Assembly: GCA_028696365.1 (NCBI GenBank)
Contig: JAQVHG010000009.1
Span: forward strand, 1-20,807
Origin: Methanofollis sp.
Lineage (GTDB): Archaea > Halobacteriota > Methanomicrobia > Methanomicrobiales > Methanofollaceae
Reading direction: 5' to 3'
DNA: 20,807 nt
A program made the position numbers and the translations under genes. Shown one piece after another: positions 13,917 through 20,807 of the stretch. Positions within the stretch are counted from its first letter, which is position 1. Each line of letters opens with the position of its first letter. The notes below the pieces were generated by a model. That model was not told the origin of the DNA and made no database searches. It was given only the letters and a program-made list of their open reading frames with translations.

Positions 13917-15137
13917 ATGCATTTTAAATTTGTTATCTGTACTGTGTTTCTCTCCATGGCGTGTATCTCCATGGGGTGTAATGCACTCTCCATGTCCGTT
14001 TCGCCAGACGTCATCGAGGACGGGGACGAGATCGAGATCACTATCGAGGATCTCCCTGATGGGGCTTCCTTTGCGATTTTGGTTGAAAGTCAGATCGGAG
14101 TGGAGCGTGGAGAGAGATTTGTCTATGAGGTGCAGGAGTTTGCGCTCCCTGTCTCACTGAGCGGCGGATGGATATTTGCATCGACTAAAAATACGGCCTT
14201 TTCGACCCTCTCAACCGCTCTGGACGGGCGGACCATCAATGTGGGCGGACCATCTGAGGACGGGGTCTTCACATTCACACAGCAGATGGATATCCCTGCA
14301 GGGACATATCCCTCTCTCAAACTCGAAGGGAAGGCGCTGCCAGAGAGTTCGGAGATCATTGCGCAGATGCGCCTGAGTGGGGAGAAGACCGGACCTGAAG
14401 ACAGCACCATCTCCTTTCAGATCAATGGCGTCAAGAGGGGTTCAAGCACCATCGAGGTTGTTGTGGACGACAAGACTGTCCTGAGTGAGACGATCCCGAT
14501 CGGCGGCGGCATACCTGAGGAACCCACCACAGAGCCGACTGATGTGCCGACTACAGAGAAGCCCTCCGGGAACCAGGGTTCTTCGGGCCCGTCGGGATCA
14601 TCAGGCACATCAGGGAATACATCGCCGCAGAACGGTGAGGTAACGGCGACAGAGACGGTGACCACCACTCCAGGCGTTGATGAAGTCTGGTCAGAGGACA
14701 GACTGGTCCGTCTTGAGGGGCCCGGACTCGAGGGAGTTGGCCTGGTTAAGGTAGAGAGCGGGAATATCCCTGATGGGTGGATGCCTCTCGGCGATGCGAT
14801 CTCGATCACTCCTGAAGGTCATCGGTTCCAGGAACCGGTGCAGCTCATCTTCATACTCCCGGAGGATGAGGCCGTAAGCCAGGCGACGGTCTTTATTGCC
14901 GTCCTCAATGGGGAGACCTGGGAGATCCTCCCAAGCACGCTTCAGAACGGGTCTGCCGTCACCGAGATCACCGGCGCAGGCATCTACCGTCTGATGCGTT
15001 TTGCCGAGGGCGGGGCGACCACTGCCCCTACGACGACCGCCACCACTCTTCCCCAGACTACCCAGACCCCTCTCGGACCGGCATGTCTGATCGCATCAGT
15101 TGTGCTCTCCTTTGTCTTGCTCAGGGGAAGGGAATAA
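13917..15137 (+). CDS. Secreted surface protein with Ser/Thr/Pro linkers and C-terminal anchor
   Basis: A 406-aa protein. The signal peptide (1-23) ends SMGCNA; the Cys at 16 and 21 do not make a canonical lipobox. Domain 1 is a beta domain (24-195, VSPDVIEDGDEIEITIEDLPDG). A Thr/Pro/Ser/Gly-rich linker (about 197-240), likely glycosylated and extended, follows. Domain 2 (about 245-360) has RLVRLEGPGLEGVGLVKV and FQEPVQLIFILPED. A second Thr-rich linker leads to TPLGPACLIASVVLSFVLLRGRE, a short helix ending in basic residues, reminiscent of archaeosortase-type C-terminal sorting signals. GCGGGGGAAAATAA precedes the ATG and supports the start. It is divergent from the 528-aa surface protein. 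Role unknown; possibly adhesion or an S-layer-associated protein. Confidence 0.8.
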   Translation: MHFKFVICTVFLSMACISMGCNALSMSVSPDVIEDGDEIEITIEDLPDGASFAILVESQIGVERGERFVYEVQEFALPVSLSGGWIFASTKNTAFSTLSTALDGRTINVGGPSEDGVFTFTQQMDIPAGTYPSLKLEGKALPESSEIIAQMRLSGEKTGPEDSTISFQINGVKRGSSTIEVVVDDKTVLSETIPIGGGIPEEPTTEPTDVPTTEKPSGNQGSSGPSGSSGTSGNTSPQNGEVTATETVTTTPGVDEVWSEDRLVRLEGPGLEGVGLVKVESGNIPDGWMPLGDAISITPEGHRFQEPVQLIFILPEDEAVSQATVFIAVLNGETWEILPSTLQNGSAVTEITGAGIYRLMRFAEGGATTAPTTTATTLPQTTQTPLGPACLIASVVLSFVLLRGRE

Positions 15138-15140
15138 CCT

Positions 15141-15151
15141 CTTTCTTTTTT
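15141..15151 (+). terminator. T-tract after the surface-protein gene
   Basis: TTTCTTTTTTT begins four bases after the TAA, a typical archaeal U-tract end. Confidence 0.45.
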
Positions 15152-15160
15152 TGTGGCCTG

Positions 15161-15499
15161 GCACCTCTAAAGAAATCCTCAAAGACGAGTCAGAGTGACT
15201 TGTCTGATCACTTGTCTTTCCCAGAGGTCATCCCAAAACTCTCCAGCCCTCCTCCTCACCGATTGATGGCGATGGATGACAATGAAGAGATCCCAGTTTT
15301 TTCATCGCGTACCCATGCATCCGTCGCCTTCACCCGCGCCCCCGGACCCCCGGGATGAAGATTGGGCCTGGAAGGCAGAACAGATGACCACGACGAGGGT
15401 GCTGCTGTCGTTGACCTATCGTGATGCGGGGGGTTCGGGGGGCGGCAAGCCCCCCGCCAGAGAGATTTATCAAGAGGATTTCTACAGGATTTCTACAGA
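15161..15499 (-). repeat. Dispersed intergenic repeat, copy 7 (inverted, composite)
   Basis: 15229-15343 is nearly the same, in the same direction, as 19407-19523 (CATCCCAAAACTCTCC...GCCCCC). 15345-15458 is the reverse complement of the left half of copy 3, including GGGGGGC GGCAA GCCCCCC (15437-15455). It ends GATTTCTACAGGATTTCTACAGAA, a doubled end motif. The 148-codon frame through this block is made of repeat and is rejected as a gene. Confidence 0.65.
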
Positions 15500-15665
15500 A
15501 CTGAATAAATCATTATGCGAACCTGGAGATATGATCTTCTGGATTCACTTTCGGGGTAATCTCTCACCAATTCTTGGGGCGGACATAACTCAACCACTTT
15601 TTCACATCTATCGCGCTGGCGGCACTATCGAAGACCTACGGGTTGTCTCAAACTCCCTCCACTTG

Positions 15666-15796
15666 TATCTCCCGGACCCCAGGGAGAAGATTAAGCCGAG
15701 AAGGCAGAATGGACGACCATGAAGAAGAGGTTGTAGTCCATGGCCCTATCGTGTGGGGAGACCACAGAGTATCGTCCTGAAGAATTCTACAAAGCC
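15666..15796 (-). repeat. Dispersed intergenic repeat, copy 8 (partial)
   Basis: CTCCCGGACCCCAGGGAGAAGAT...GGCAGAATGGACGACCATGA matches the middle of copies 2 and 7; CCCTATCGTG also recurs. It ends TTCTACAAAGCC (15785-15796). The spacer 15503-15665 shows no gene. Confidence 0.55.
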
Positions 15797-15876
15797 TCTT
15801 TTTTATTGCTCTTTTTTTATTCATTAAAACGGCGATCCCATAGCATTTAACCTTACGTAACAGAAAGAATTAGCAG

Positions 15877-17103
15877 ATGGCTCAGTTGACCGTGGATATC
15901 GGGGGTCGGCCTGGTGTCGATTGCCGGGGTTTTTGTGAGTACTGTTATTTCAAGCACGTCGGTGACGTTGCGCCCTTCGGGTGCCAGTATTGTCCGCCCT
16001 TCAAGGTGGGCTGTGACTACTGCACCCGTGGGGTGAAGGAGCAGTACCGCGGGTTCAAACCTCTTTCCACGGTTGCAGACGATATCCTTGCCAACCTCCA
16101 GATGCTCACAGGCGAAATCAGCCGCATCACCATCAGCGGCGGCGGCGACCCGAGTTGTTACCCGGAATTCACCGACCTGGTCGAACTGCTCGGGAGCATG
16201 GAGGCACCCCTCCATATCGGGTATACAAGCGGGAAAGGATTTGACGATCCCGGTATCGCCGACATGCTCATCGAAAACGGCCTCGCCGAGGTCTCGTATA
16301 CCATCTTCTCAGCCGACCCTGAACTCCGCCGGCGCTATATGCACGACCCCACCCCCGAGGCCTCGCTTGAGGTGCTGCGCCGGCTCTGCGAGGAGATCGA
16401 CGTCTATGCGGCGGCATTGGTGATCCCAGGTGTCAACGATGGCGAGAAACTCGAGGAGACCTGTGCCTGGCTTGAGGACGCAGGGGCAAAGGGGCTGATC
16501 TTGATGCGGTTTGCAAACACCACTGAGCAAGGTTTGATCCTCGGGAACGCCCCTATCATCAAGGGCCAACAGGTGGAGAGCGTGGAGGCGTTCAGGGACC
16601 GGGTCACCGCCCTGGCCGCTTCCCACTCCCTCAAGATCAGCGGCACGCCCCTCTGGGACCCTGAGATCGGGTCCCCCTTTGCCATCCTCAAGGAGCCCGA
16701 CCTCCTGGCCAAACTCCCCAGAGTGAGGAGGCGGGCGACGGTGGTCAGCGGGAGTGTTGCCACGCCGTACATCCAGCAGGTGCTCGACGCCTGCGGCGGA
16801 GGGTGTCGGGTGGTGGCCGCGCCCAAGGAGATCGCATGCCTCATTACCCGCGACGACCTTGCGGCCCTCGATCTTGCCATGCTCGACGAGGCGGTGATCA
16901 TCCCTGGACGGGCCTTTGTCCATGACCGCGAGGCCACCGCTCTACTCTCCCGCGACGGGGTCGCCCGCACGGTCGTCCGCGGTCCTGAGATGCTCACCGC
17001 CGATGCCGAGACCTCGATGGGTATGCGCCGACAGGACGTGCTCCTGATGGAGATGGAAGGGTTTGCCGGGCTGGTCCATGTCATCAATCAGTACGGGAAA
17101 TAA
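15877..17103 (+). CDS. mmp10: Methanogenesis marker protein 10, methyl-CoM reductase arginine methyltransferase
   Basis: A 408-aa cobalamin-dependent radical-SAM enzyme that C-methylates an active-site-region arginine of methyl-coenzyme M reductase alpha subunit (McrA) after translation. Visible: CRGFCEYCYF (16-25), a Cx3Cx2C cluster motif at C16, C20, C23. It is followed by Tyr24; structural work on Mmp10 found a tyrosine next to this cluster as an unusual ligand. Further cysteines CQYC and CDYC (36-49) fit the family's second metal site. SGGGDPSCYPE (about 87-97) is the SAM-binding GGE-like stretch. Full length is as expected. There is no clear Shine-Dalgarno site before the ATG, so it may be near-leaderless or weakly initiated; a TATA-like stretch lies near 15813-15829. 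It stands alone, with no mcr genes nearby. Confidence 0.93.
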   Translation: MAQLTVDIGGRPGVDCRGFCEYCYFKHVGDVAPFGCQYCPPFKVGCDYCTRGVKEQYRGFKPLSTVADDILANLQMLTGEISRITISGGGDPSCYPEFTDLVELLGSMEAPLHIGYTSGKGFDDPGIADMLIENGLAEVSYTIFSADPELRRRYMHDPTPEASLEVLRRLCEEIDVYAAALVIPGVNDGEKLEETCAWLEDAGAKGLILMRFANTTEQGLILGNAPIIKGQQVESVEAFRDRVTALAASHSLKISGTPLWDPEIGSPFAILKEPDLLAKLPRVRRRATVVSGSVATPYIQQVLDACGGGCRVVAAPKEIACLITRDDLAALDLAMLDEAVIIPGRAFVHDREATALLSRDGVARTVVRGPEMLTADAETSMGMRRQDVLLMEMEGFAGLVHVINQYGK

Positions 17104-17226
17104 TCTGAGTCTGATGATAAGTAGTGGCGAGTCGTCACCCGAAGGGGTGCGAGAGAAGCGTTGAAGCATCTCCGTCCTCTTGGAGGGGGCGCCCGCTTGA
17201 TCAACGTGCCTTCCCTCATCACAGGT

Positions 17227-17235
17227 CTATTTTTT
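17227..17235 (+). terminator. T-tract between convergent mmp10 and hydrolase genes
   Basis: TCTATTTTTTA lies between mmp10 (ending 17103) and the convergent hydrolase (ending 17247). It is a plausible but weak terminator for mmp10. The other 120 bases of the spacer show only a small GC-rich palindrome GGGCGCCC. Confidence 0.3.
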
Positions 17236-17246
17236 ATGGCGACCTT

Positions 17247-18032
17247 TCATTCCCTGATCTCGTCTTTCAAAAGATCATAAAATCGCTCTCTGGCATGCCG
17301 TTCGATCCAGGGGCGGTGACCGCACCGCTCCAGCAGGACAAACCGAACGTTTCTGAGAACCCTGGAGAGAGGGAGGTGTGTTCCTGCAAAGGGGTGCGGA
17401 TCATACGTGCCATGGACCACGATGACCGGACACCGGATCTTCTCTCCCAGTTCCAGCAGTTTCCCGCTGCTCCTCAATGCATCGGCCTCCTCCCAGACGC
17501 CTTGATAGACTGCATACCGGCACTCGAGGGCTTCATCGTCATAGGTCAGGGGGTCATAGGCGTCCGCCCTGGCGAGGAGCGACCCGAACCTGGTCAGAAC
17601 GGTGTCGCGGTTCCCCGCGGCCGAACTGTTCAGGACCTTCATCAGGGAGAGGACTTCCTCCCTCTCCTCGTCATTGAGTCTTTCGAGCCTGGTCCTCATA
17701 ATCTCTCCGGCATACTTCTTTTCAAACGGCCCGCTCCCGACGAGAATGAGTTTCTTCACGACCGAAGGATGCCGGGCGGCCACGATCCATGCAAGCCATG
17801 CACCCCAGGAAAAGCCGATCAACGTGATTGGAAGATCGCCTTCGCTCTCCAGCACGCTCTTCAACTCCTCGACCTGCCCGTCGAGGGTAGTCGCTGTCTG
17901 GAGCGGTTCCAGCACACCACCCACAGACGAAAGTTCCAGGGCTACCGGCGCCATCTCCCCGACCGCCCCCGGTCCGCCGTGGACGACCGCGATCGTGAAC
18001 GGTCCCTTGCCATAGCGTCTCAGGTTGTGCAT
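17247..18032 (-). CDS. Alpha/beta hydrolase (proline iminopeptidase-like)
   Basis: A 261-aa cytosolic hydrolase with the alpha/beta fold. Visible: VVHGGPGAVGE (17-26), the HGGPG oxyanion motif common in proline iminopeptidase-type enzymes; nucleophile elbow GFSWG with S75; a helical cap (about 105-190); VVHGTYDPHPF with likely acid D211; and CGHRPW with H239. The catalytic triad is complete. The substrate cannot be read from sequence; peptidase, esterase or lactonase are all possible. The start at 18032 is chosen because GGAGGAG lies two bases upstream and the strand RRYGKGPFTIAVVHGGPG then begins the protein. The longer frame to 18107 has no ribosome site. Confidence 0.85.
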   Translation of the reverse strand: MHNLRRYGKGPFTIAVVHGGPGAVGEMAPVALELSSVGGVLEPLQTATTLDGQVEELKSVLESEGDLPITLIGFSWGAWLAWIVAARHPSVVKKLILVGSGPFEKKYAGEIMRTRLERLNDEEREEVLSLMKVLNSSAAGNRDTVLTRFGSLLARADAYDPLTYDDEALECRYAVYQGVWEEADALRSSGKLLELGEKIRCPVIVVHGTYDPHPFAGTHLPLSRVLRNVRFVLLERCGHRPWIERHARERFYDLLKDEIRE

Positions 18033-18106
18033 CTCTCCTCCAATCAGGGACGGTACATCAGAGCGAGCGCGAGCAAACATGAGAAGACCGACGTCTTCGA
18101 GTGGCA

Positions 18107-18152
18107 CGCTCCCCCACCAAAGAGAGCCATCCGTGAGGATTTCTACAGAGCC
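18107..18152 (+). repeat. Dispersed intergenic repeat, right-end fragment (copy 9)
   Basis: CCAAAGAGAGCC and GTGAGGATTTCTACAGAGCC match only the last 40 or so bases of the family, ending with the exact TTCTACAGAGCC at 18141-18152. It lies between two minus-strand genes, seven bases from the stop of the next. Confidence 0.55.
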
Positions 18153-18158
18153 GATTTA

Positions 18159-19097
18159 TTATTCAACCGCCGCCACATACTCCTGGTATGGCTCTTCTGA
18201 GTGGTCATAATAAACCGTCCCTTTGAAGACCCAGACAGGCATGACAGTCTCCTGCTCAGAAACCCTCGGCTCCATCCAGTACCCAAGAGTGATCTCCTCG
18301 ATTACTACCCGATCATATCCAGGCATTTCCCGTGGGCGAATGGTCTTTCCCACTTTTAAGTTCTCATACGCCTCCTCAGCTGAGATGACCGTTGCCTCTC
18401 CTGCATCCTCGATCTCCCGCCAGCATTTCACCATCCCGACAACCTCACCGCCGTCACCGATTATCACCGCCATCTCATCCCCATAGACCTGGAGGCCATC
18501 GAGTGTTCTCTCGTACCTCACGGCAAGGGTAATGTTATAGACCTCCTTGGGTTCACTCATCCCCGCCTCCCAGACCTCGTGCTGCTGGTCCACTTCGACA
18601 GCACTCACCTCTGCATCTGGCGGTCGCTGCCCCCGTTCCTTCAAAAAGACGTCGGCGATCACGACCGCCTCGTCTCTTGCGGGGAGGAGGGGCTGCTCTG
18701 TGACGCGGTCAGGGAACTGTTTGTCAGGGATCTCATAGAGGACCGCCCCAGATGCAGGATACATGGAGAGGTGCCTAAGTTCACCCTTCGAATCATCAAC
18801 TACCTTGATCTCGCCAGTTCTGGAGTTGGACATCTCCGCCTTCCCAGTCATCCCAAACGATCCTGCGATCTCCTCCACCACCTCGACTGTCACCGTGGGC
18901 ACATCGGTCTGGTATACAGGGTACGATCGCTTGATCATATCCGGAAACTCTGCTGAGAGTTCAAACTCAGTCTCAGCACTTCCAGGCGTTGTCATCGACG
19001 GCGTGCCTTCACCGCTGTTCACAGGGTAGAAGAGGTATACCGCCAGCACGACGACGAGTACCAGGAGGCTGAGAAGCATAATGTACCTTCTTTTCAT
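18159..19097 (-). CDS. Membrane-anchored PepSY/YpeB-like extracellular protein
   Basis: A 312-aa protein with one N-terminal TM helix (about 6-25) after MKRRY, so the rest lies outside the cell. A Ser/Thr/Pro/Gly stretch (26-45) leads to two similar-looking alpha/beta domains. The later part has VYGDEMAVIIGDGGEVVGMVKCW, ISAEEAYENL, EEITLGYW and MPVWVFKGTVYY. That order (GD...V.IG..GEV.G, then an EEA helix, then PVW) resembles PepSY-type and YpeB/YycI-like domains, which inhibit or sense extracellular partners; similarity is by eye only. GGAGATGA six bases before the ATG fixes the start. It lies upstream of the hydrolase gene on the same strand, 126 bp away across a repeat fragment, so they need not form an operon. 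Confidence 0.75.
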   Translation of the reverse strand: MKRRYIMLLSLLVLVVVLAVYLFYPVNSGEGTPSMTTPGSAETEFELSAEFPDMIKRSYPVYQTDVPTVTVEVVEEIAGSFGMTGKAEMSNSRTGEIKVVDDSKGELRHLSMYPASGAVLYEIPDKQFPDRVTEQPLLPARDEAVVIADVFLKERGQRPPDAEVSAVEVDQQHEVWEAGMSEPKEVYNITLAVRYERTLDGLQVYGDEMAVIIGDGGEVVGMVKCWREIEDAGEATVISAEEAYENLKVGKTIRPREMPGYDRVVIEEITLGYWMEPRVSEQETVMPVWVFKGTVYYDHSEEPYQEYVAAVE

Positions 19098-19234
19098 GGT
19101 TCATCTCCATAGCCTGAGTTATCCCTGACAACACCGACATAGACATGGGGGGATCCTTCGTCCATGTAGGGGTACAAACTAACCGTCATGGGAGTTCAGG
19201 AATTCTAAGGCACAGATGAAACAATATAGTCTTT

Positions 19235-19244
19235 GATATATATC
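19235..19244 (-). promoter_or_regulatory. Possible TATA box upstream of the 18159-19097 gene
   Basis: GATATATATC is a perfect palindrome about 140 bp before the start at 19097. As a promoter it would give a leader of about 115 nt, longer than usual here; no nearer TATA box is evident. Confidence 0.3.
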
Positions 19245-19308
19245 GATTCCGAATGCTAATTCTCTCAATCAAGAGATGATAAAGGCCCTGTAATATCAGA
19301 GATAGACT

Positions 19309-19593
19309 CTTGTTAGAAACCCTCTAGATAATGCTCTGTGGCGAGGGGCATGGGGGCTTGGCCGCCCCCAGATCGAGGACTGTACCACTCCCTTTATGTT
19401 CGAGGCCATCCCAAAACTCTCCGGCGCTCATCCTCACCGATTGAGAGCGATGGATGACAATGAAGAGGCCCCAGTTTTTTTCCATCGCGCACCCCTGCAT
19501 TCGTCACCTTCCCCCTCGCCCCCGGCGCGATTCATGAGGGAAGGTGGGTGAGCCATGTTCACACCAAGAAGGGGTGAGGATTTTTACAGAGCC
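19309..19593 (+). repeat. Dispersed intergenic repeat, copy 10 (full-length)
   Basis: The left end is degenerate (TTGTTAGAAACCCTC). Hairpin TGGGGGC TTGGCC GCCCCCA is at 19351-19370. A middle block (19407-19523) is nearly identical to 15229-15343. GAGGGAAGGTGGGTGA and the right end TTTTACAGAGCC (19582-19593) match copies 3 and 4. No gene is supported within it. Confidence 0.7.
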
Positions 19594-20018
19594 AGGATTT
19601 ACCCAAACTCACTCGCACTCGCCTCCCGCAAAGATAGATCTCTAGAGGAATTCTACTGGGTCTGTCATGGGAAATCACAGTCAGAGGGAATAGCGGGAGA
19701 GTGTTCATGAAGCGAGTGGTGCGGCCCTTCTCTTATTTCCTGCAGGGAATCAGCTTCATGGGATAAAACAAACTGAAGATGAAGGTAACTCAATCTAATG
19801 AATATTTTATAAATTTAATGAGTTTATTAGGTGGCGAAATTATCAGAAACTCTATATGTGGGTATGTCTATATCTCAGCGCAGATATGCAGGCCATCATA
19901 TCTCCCCCCTACCCGAGGAACTGCCATGGTACTCCCTGATACACTCAATCATGAATCCAAAGAGAAGAAAAAATCAGAAAAAATAGGTTGCCATGGTAGC
20001 CACTGGGATACTCTTGTC
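19594..20018. other. AT-rich spacer with promoter-like sequences, no gene supported
   Basis: The frame of the downstream gene stays open back to 19779, but this part is AT-rich and includes TATA-like stretches (ATTTTATAAATTTAATG near 19803-19819; TCTATATGTG near 19850; GAAAAAATAGG near 19978). Third-position GC in 19926-20018 is about 35%, against about 74% just after 20019, so this looks like upstream control DNA rather than coding sequence. Confidence 0.5.
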
Positions 20019-20711
20019 ATGTCCGAGGGTGAGGTCCAGGATGCAGTCGTCGGTGCACTGGAGCACGCAGAGCGCCTGAAGATGATCGAGAGACATAGGA
20101 CAGTCCTCGCGGCATGGTCTGGGGGTGACGTCCTGAAGACCTGCTCAGTCGTCGTCGACCAGGAACTCTGCACCGGGTATCCATATAGTACCCAAGGGAT
20201 CATCCACGAAGTCGAAGTCGAAGAGGTCGAGGAGTGGATGAACAGGGTCGAGGGGCAGGTCAAGGGTCATCTTGCCGGGGCGTGGATCGCCTTCTTCGAC
20301 ACCTTGTATTTCATGCACAAAGAGCGGTACGCACCCGGCGGACGATACCGGTTCTCTCTCTCCGCATTCGTCTACTGGCTCAGGAAATCAAATCCAGGGA
20401 CCGTGACCGGGCCTGACGGGAAAGAATTTTCTCTGGAGCATATGGCGGGATACCTCCCATTCCATGGCGGAGATGTCGACGACTTCGTCTTCATGACCCG
20501 CATCAAAGAGGTCAGAGAACTCACCTTCGGGACAAGGAAGGTCTACCAGATCACCGCCCCCCTCTTCAGGCCGATGGACAGGGAGGGGCAGGACGATGTG
20601 GAGATCATGCTCTATGCCGCAGAGCATGTCACCGGGGGATATGTCCCGGTGGTCGGCGACGTCATTTCAGGGGTCATGTGGCTCCAGGGTCACCTGTTCG
20701 AGGACTCGTGA
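20019..20711 (+). CDS. Conserved-looking protein of unknown function
   Basis: A 230-aa soluble protein with no signal peptide or membrane helix. It has an N-terminal helical part (MSEGEVQDAVVGALEHAERLKMIERH), then strands with VVVDQELCTGYPY. A helix with EVEVEEVEEWMNRVEGQVKGHL and AWIAFFDTLYFMHKERYAPG comes next. The C-terminal half is beta-rich (FSLEHMAGYLPFHGGDVDDFVFMTRIKEVRE, GYVPVVGDVISGVMWLQGHLF) and could be an OB-like or barrel domain. I do not recognise a family. The start at 20019 rests on the sharp rise in third-position GC; no Shine-Dalgarno site is seen. ATG at 19926, with GAGGA seven bases upstream, would add 31 Lys-rich residues and is the main alternative. Confidence 0.7.
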   Translation: MSEGEVQDAVVGALEHAERLKMIERHRTVLAAWSGGDVLKTCSVVVDQELCTGYPYSTQGIIHEVEVEEVEEWMNRVEGQVKGHLAGAWIAFFDTLYFMHKERYAPGGRYRFSLSAFVYWLRKSNPGTVTGPDGKEFSLEHMAGYLPFHGGDVDDFVFMTRIKEVRELTFGTRKVYQITAPLFRPMDREGQDDVEIMLYAAEHVTGGYVPVVGDVISGVMWLQGHLFEDS

Positions 20712-20723
20712 AGACACTGGTCC

Positions 20724-20741
20724 CCCGCGCGGGTTTTTTTT
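20724..20741 (+). terminator. GC hairpin plus T-tract terminator
   Basis: CCCGCGCGGG (20724-20733) can form a short stem with GCGC loop and is followed at once by eight Ts, 12 bases after the stop codon. It looks like an intrinsic terminator. The window ends with CCCTGTAGAAT (20797-20807), which resembles the left end of another repeat copy. Confidence 0.65.
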
Positions 20742-20807
20742 CTTGTCTCTCTTTTGTTCATGGGGCGTGAACACCGGCATTGTGAGGATATGCAGTCCCT
20801 GTAGAAT

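Noticed and set aside
13917..13985. Lipoprotein signal in the 406-aa surface protein
   Set aside because: Cys16 and Cys21 follow SMA and SMG, which lack the Leu-type residue at -3 of a lipobox; an ordinary signal peptide plus a C-terminal anchor fits better.
15276..15722. 148-codon open frame on the plus strand
   Set aside because: Runs through repeat copies 7 and 8; the same DNA recurs in other frames and orientations, so it is not under coding constraint.
18032..18107. Longer N-terminus for the alpha/beta hydrolase
   Set aside because: No ribosome site at 18107, and the strong GGAGGAG directly before the ATG at 18032 gives a protein that begins at the fold's first strand.
17124..18200. 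358-codon open frame on the plus strand
   Set aside because: Antisense to the alpha/beta hydrolase, which has a full catalytic triad and a strong ribosome site.

Overview
The window looks like part of the chromosome of a methanogenic archaeon, most likely of the order Methanomicrobiales (a Methanofollis/Methanoculleus-like organism). This is inferred from four things. There is a gene for Mmp10, a radical-SAM protein found in methanogens. Promoters are of the archaeal TATA type. Ribosome sites are GGAGG/GGTG-like. Several secreted proteins have one C-terminal membrane anchor. Coding DNA is GC-rich with strong third-position GC bias, while promoters and spacers are AT-rich.

Layout. (1) 1-282: C-terminal end of a thioredoxin-fold protein. 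(2) 283-1848: non-coding, with three tandem copies of a dispersed repeat, then AT-rich DNA holding a candidate promoter and a structured-RNA-like inverted repeat. (3) 1849-3898: two-gene nucleotide-sugar operon, a RmlA-like nucleotidyltransferase and RmlB dTDP-glucose 4,6-dehydratase, ending in a T-tract. (4) 3899-4408: repeat copy. (5) 4409-4921 (-): small exported protein, divergent from (6) a seven-gene run on + (5037-11430): small membrane protein, Ig-like/DUF4129 protein, DUF4350 protein, MoxR AAA ATPase, DUF58 protein, polytopic membrane protein, and a two-TM protein with a cysteine-rich cytosolic end. Most of these genes overlap or nearly abut. (7) 11431-12252: hairpins and repeats. (8) 12253-13839 (-) and 13917-15137 (+): divergent surface-protein genes sharing one symmetric TATA element. 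(9) 15138-15876: repeats. (10) 15877-17103: Mmp10. (11) 17247-18032 and 18159-19097, both minus: an alpha/beta hydrolase and a membrane-anchored PepSY/YpeB-like protein. (12) 19098-20018: repeat copy plus AT-rich promoter-like DNA. (13) 20019-20711: conserved-looking protein of unknown function, followed by a terminator.

Two things stand out. The first is an intergenic repeat family about 200-430 bp long. Its ends read GGCTCTGTAGAA and TTCTACAGAGCC, which are exact reverse complements, and the interior holds very GC-rich hairpins. About ten copies or fragments occur in both orientations, in nearly every long spacer and never inside a recognised gene. No transposase is visible, so it resembles a MITE-like or extragenic palindromic element. 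The second is the MoxR/DUF58/DUF4129/DUF4350 operon. Its core is widespread and poorly understood; here it also carries two unassigned membrane proteins, one with ten cysteines. It may be a chaperone-type system acting on envelope proteins, but nothing in the sequence shows its substrate.
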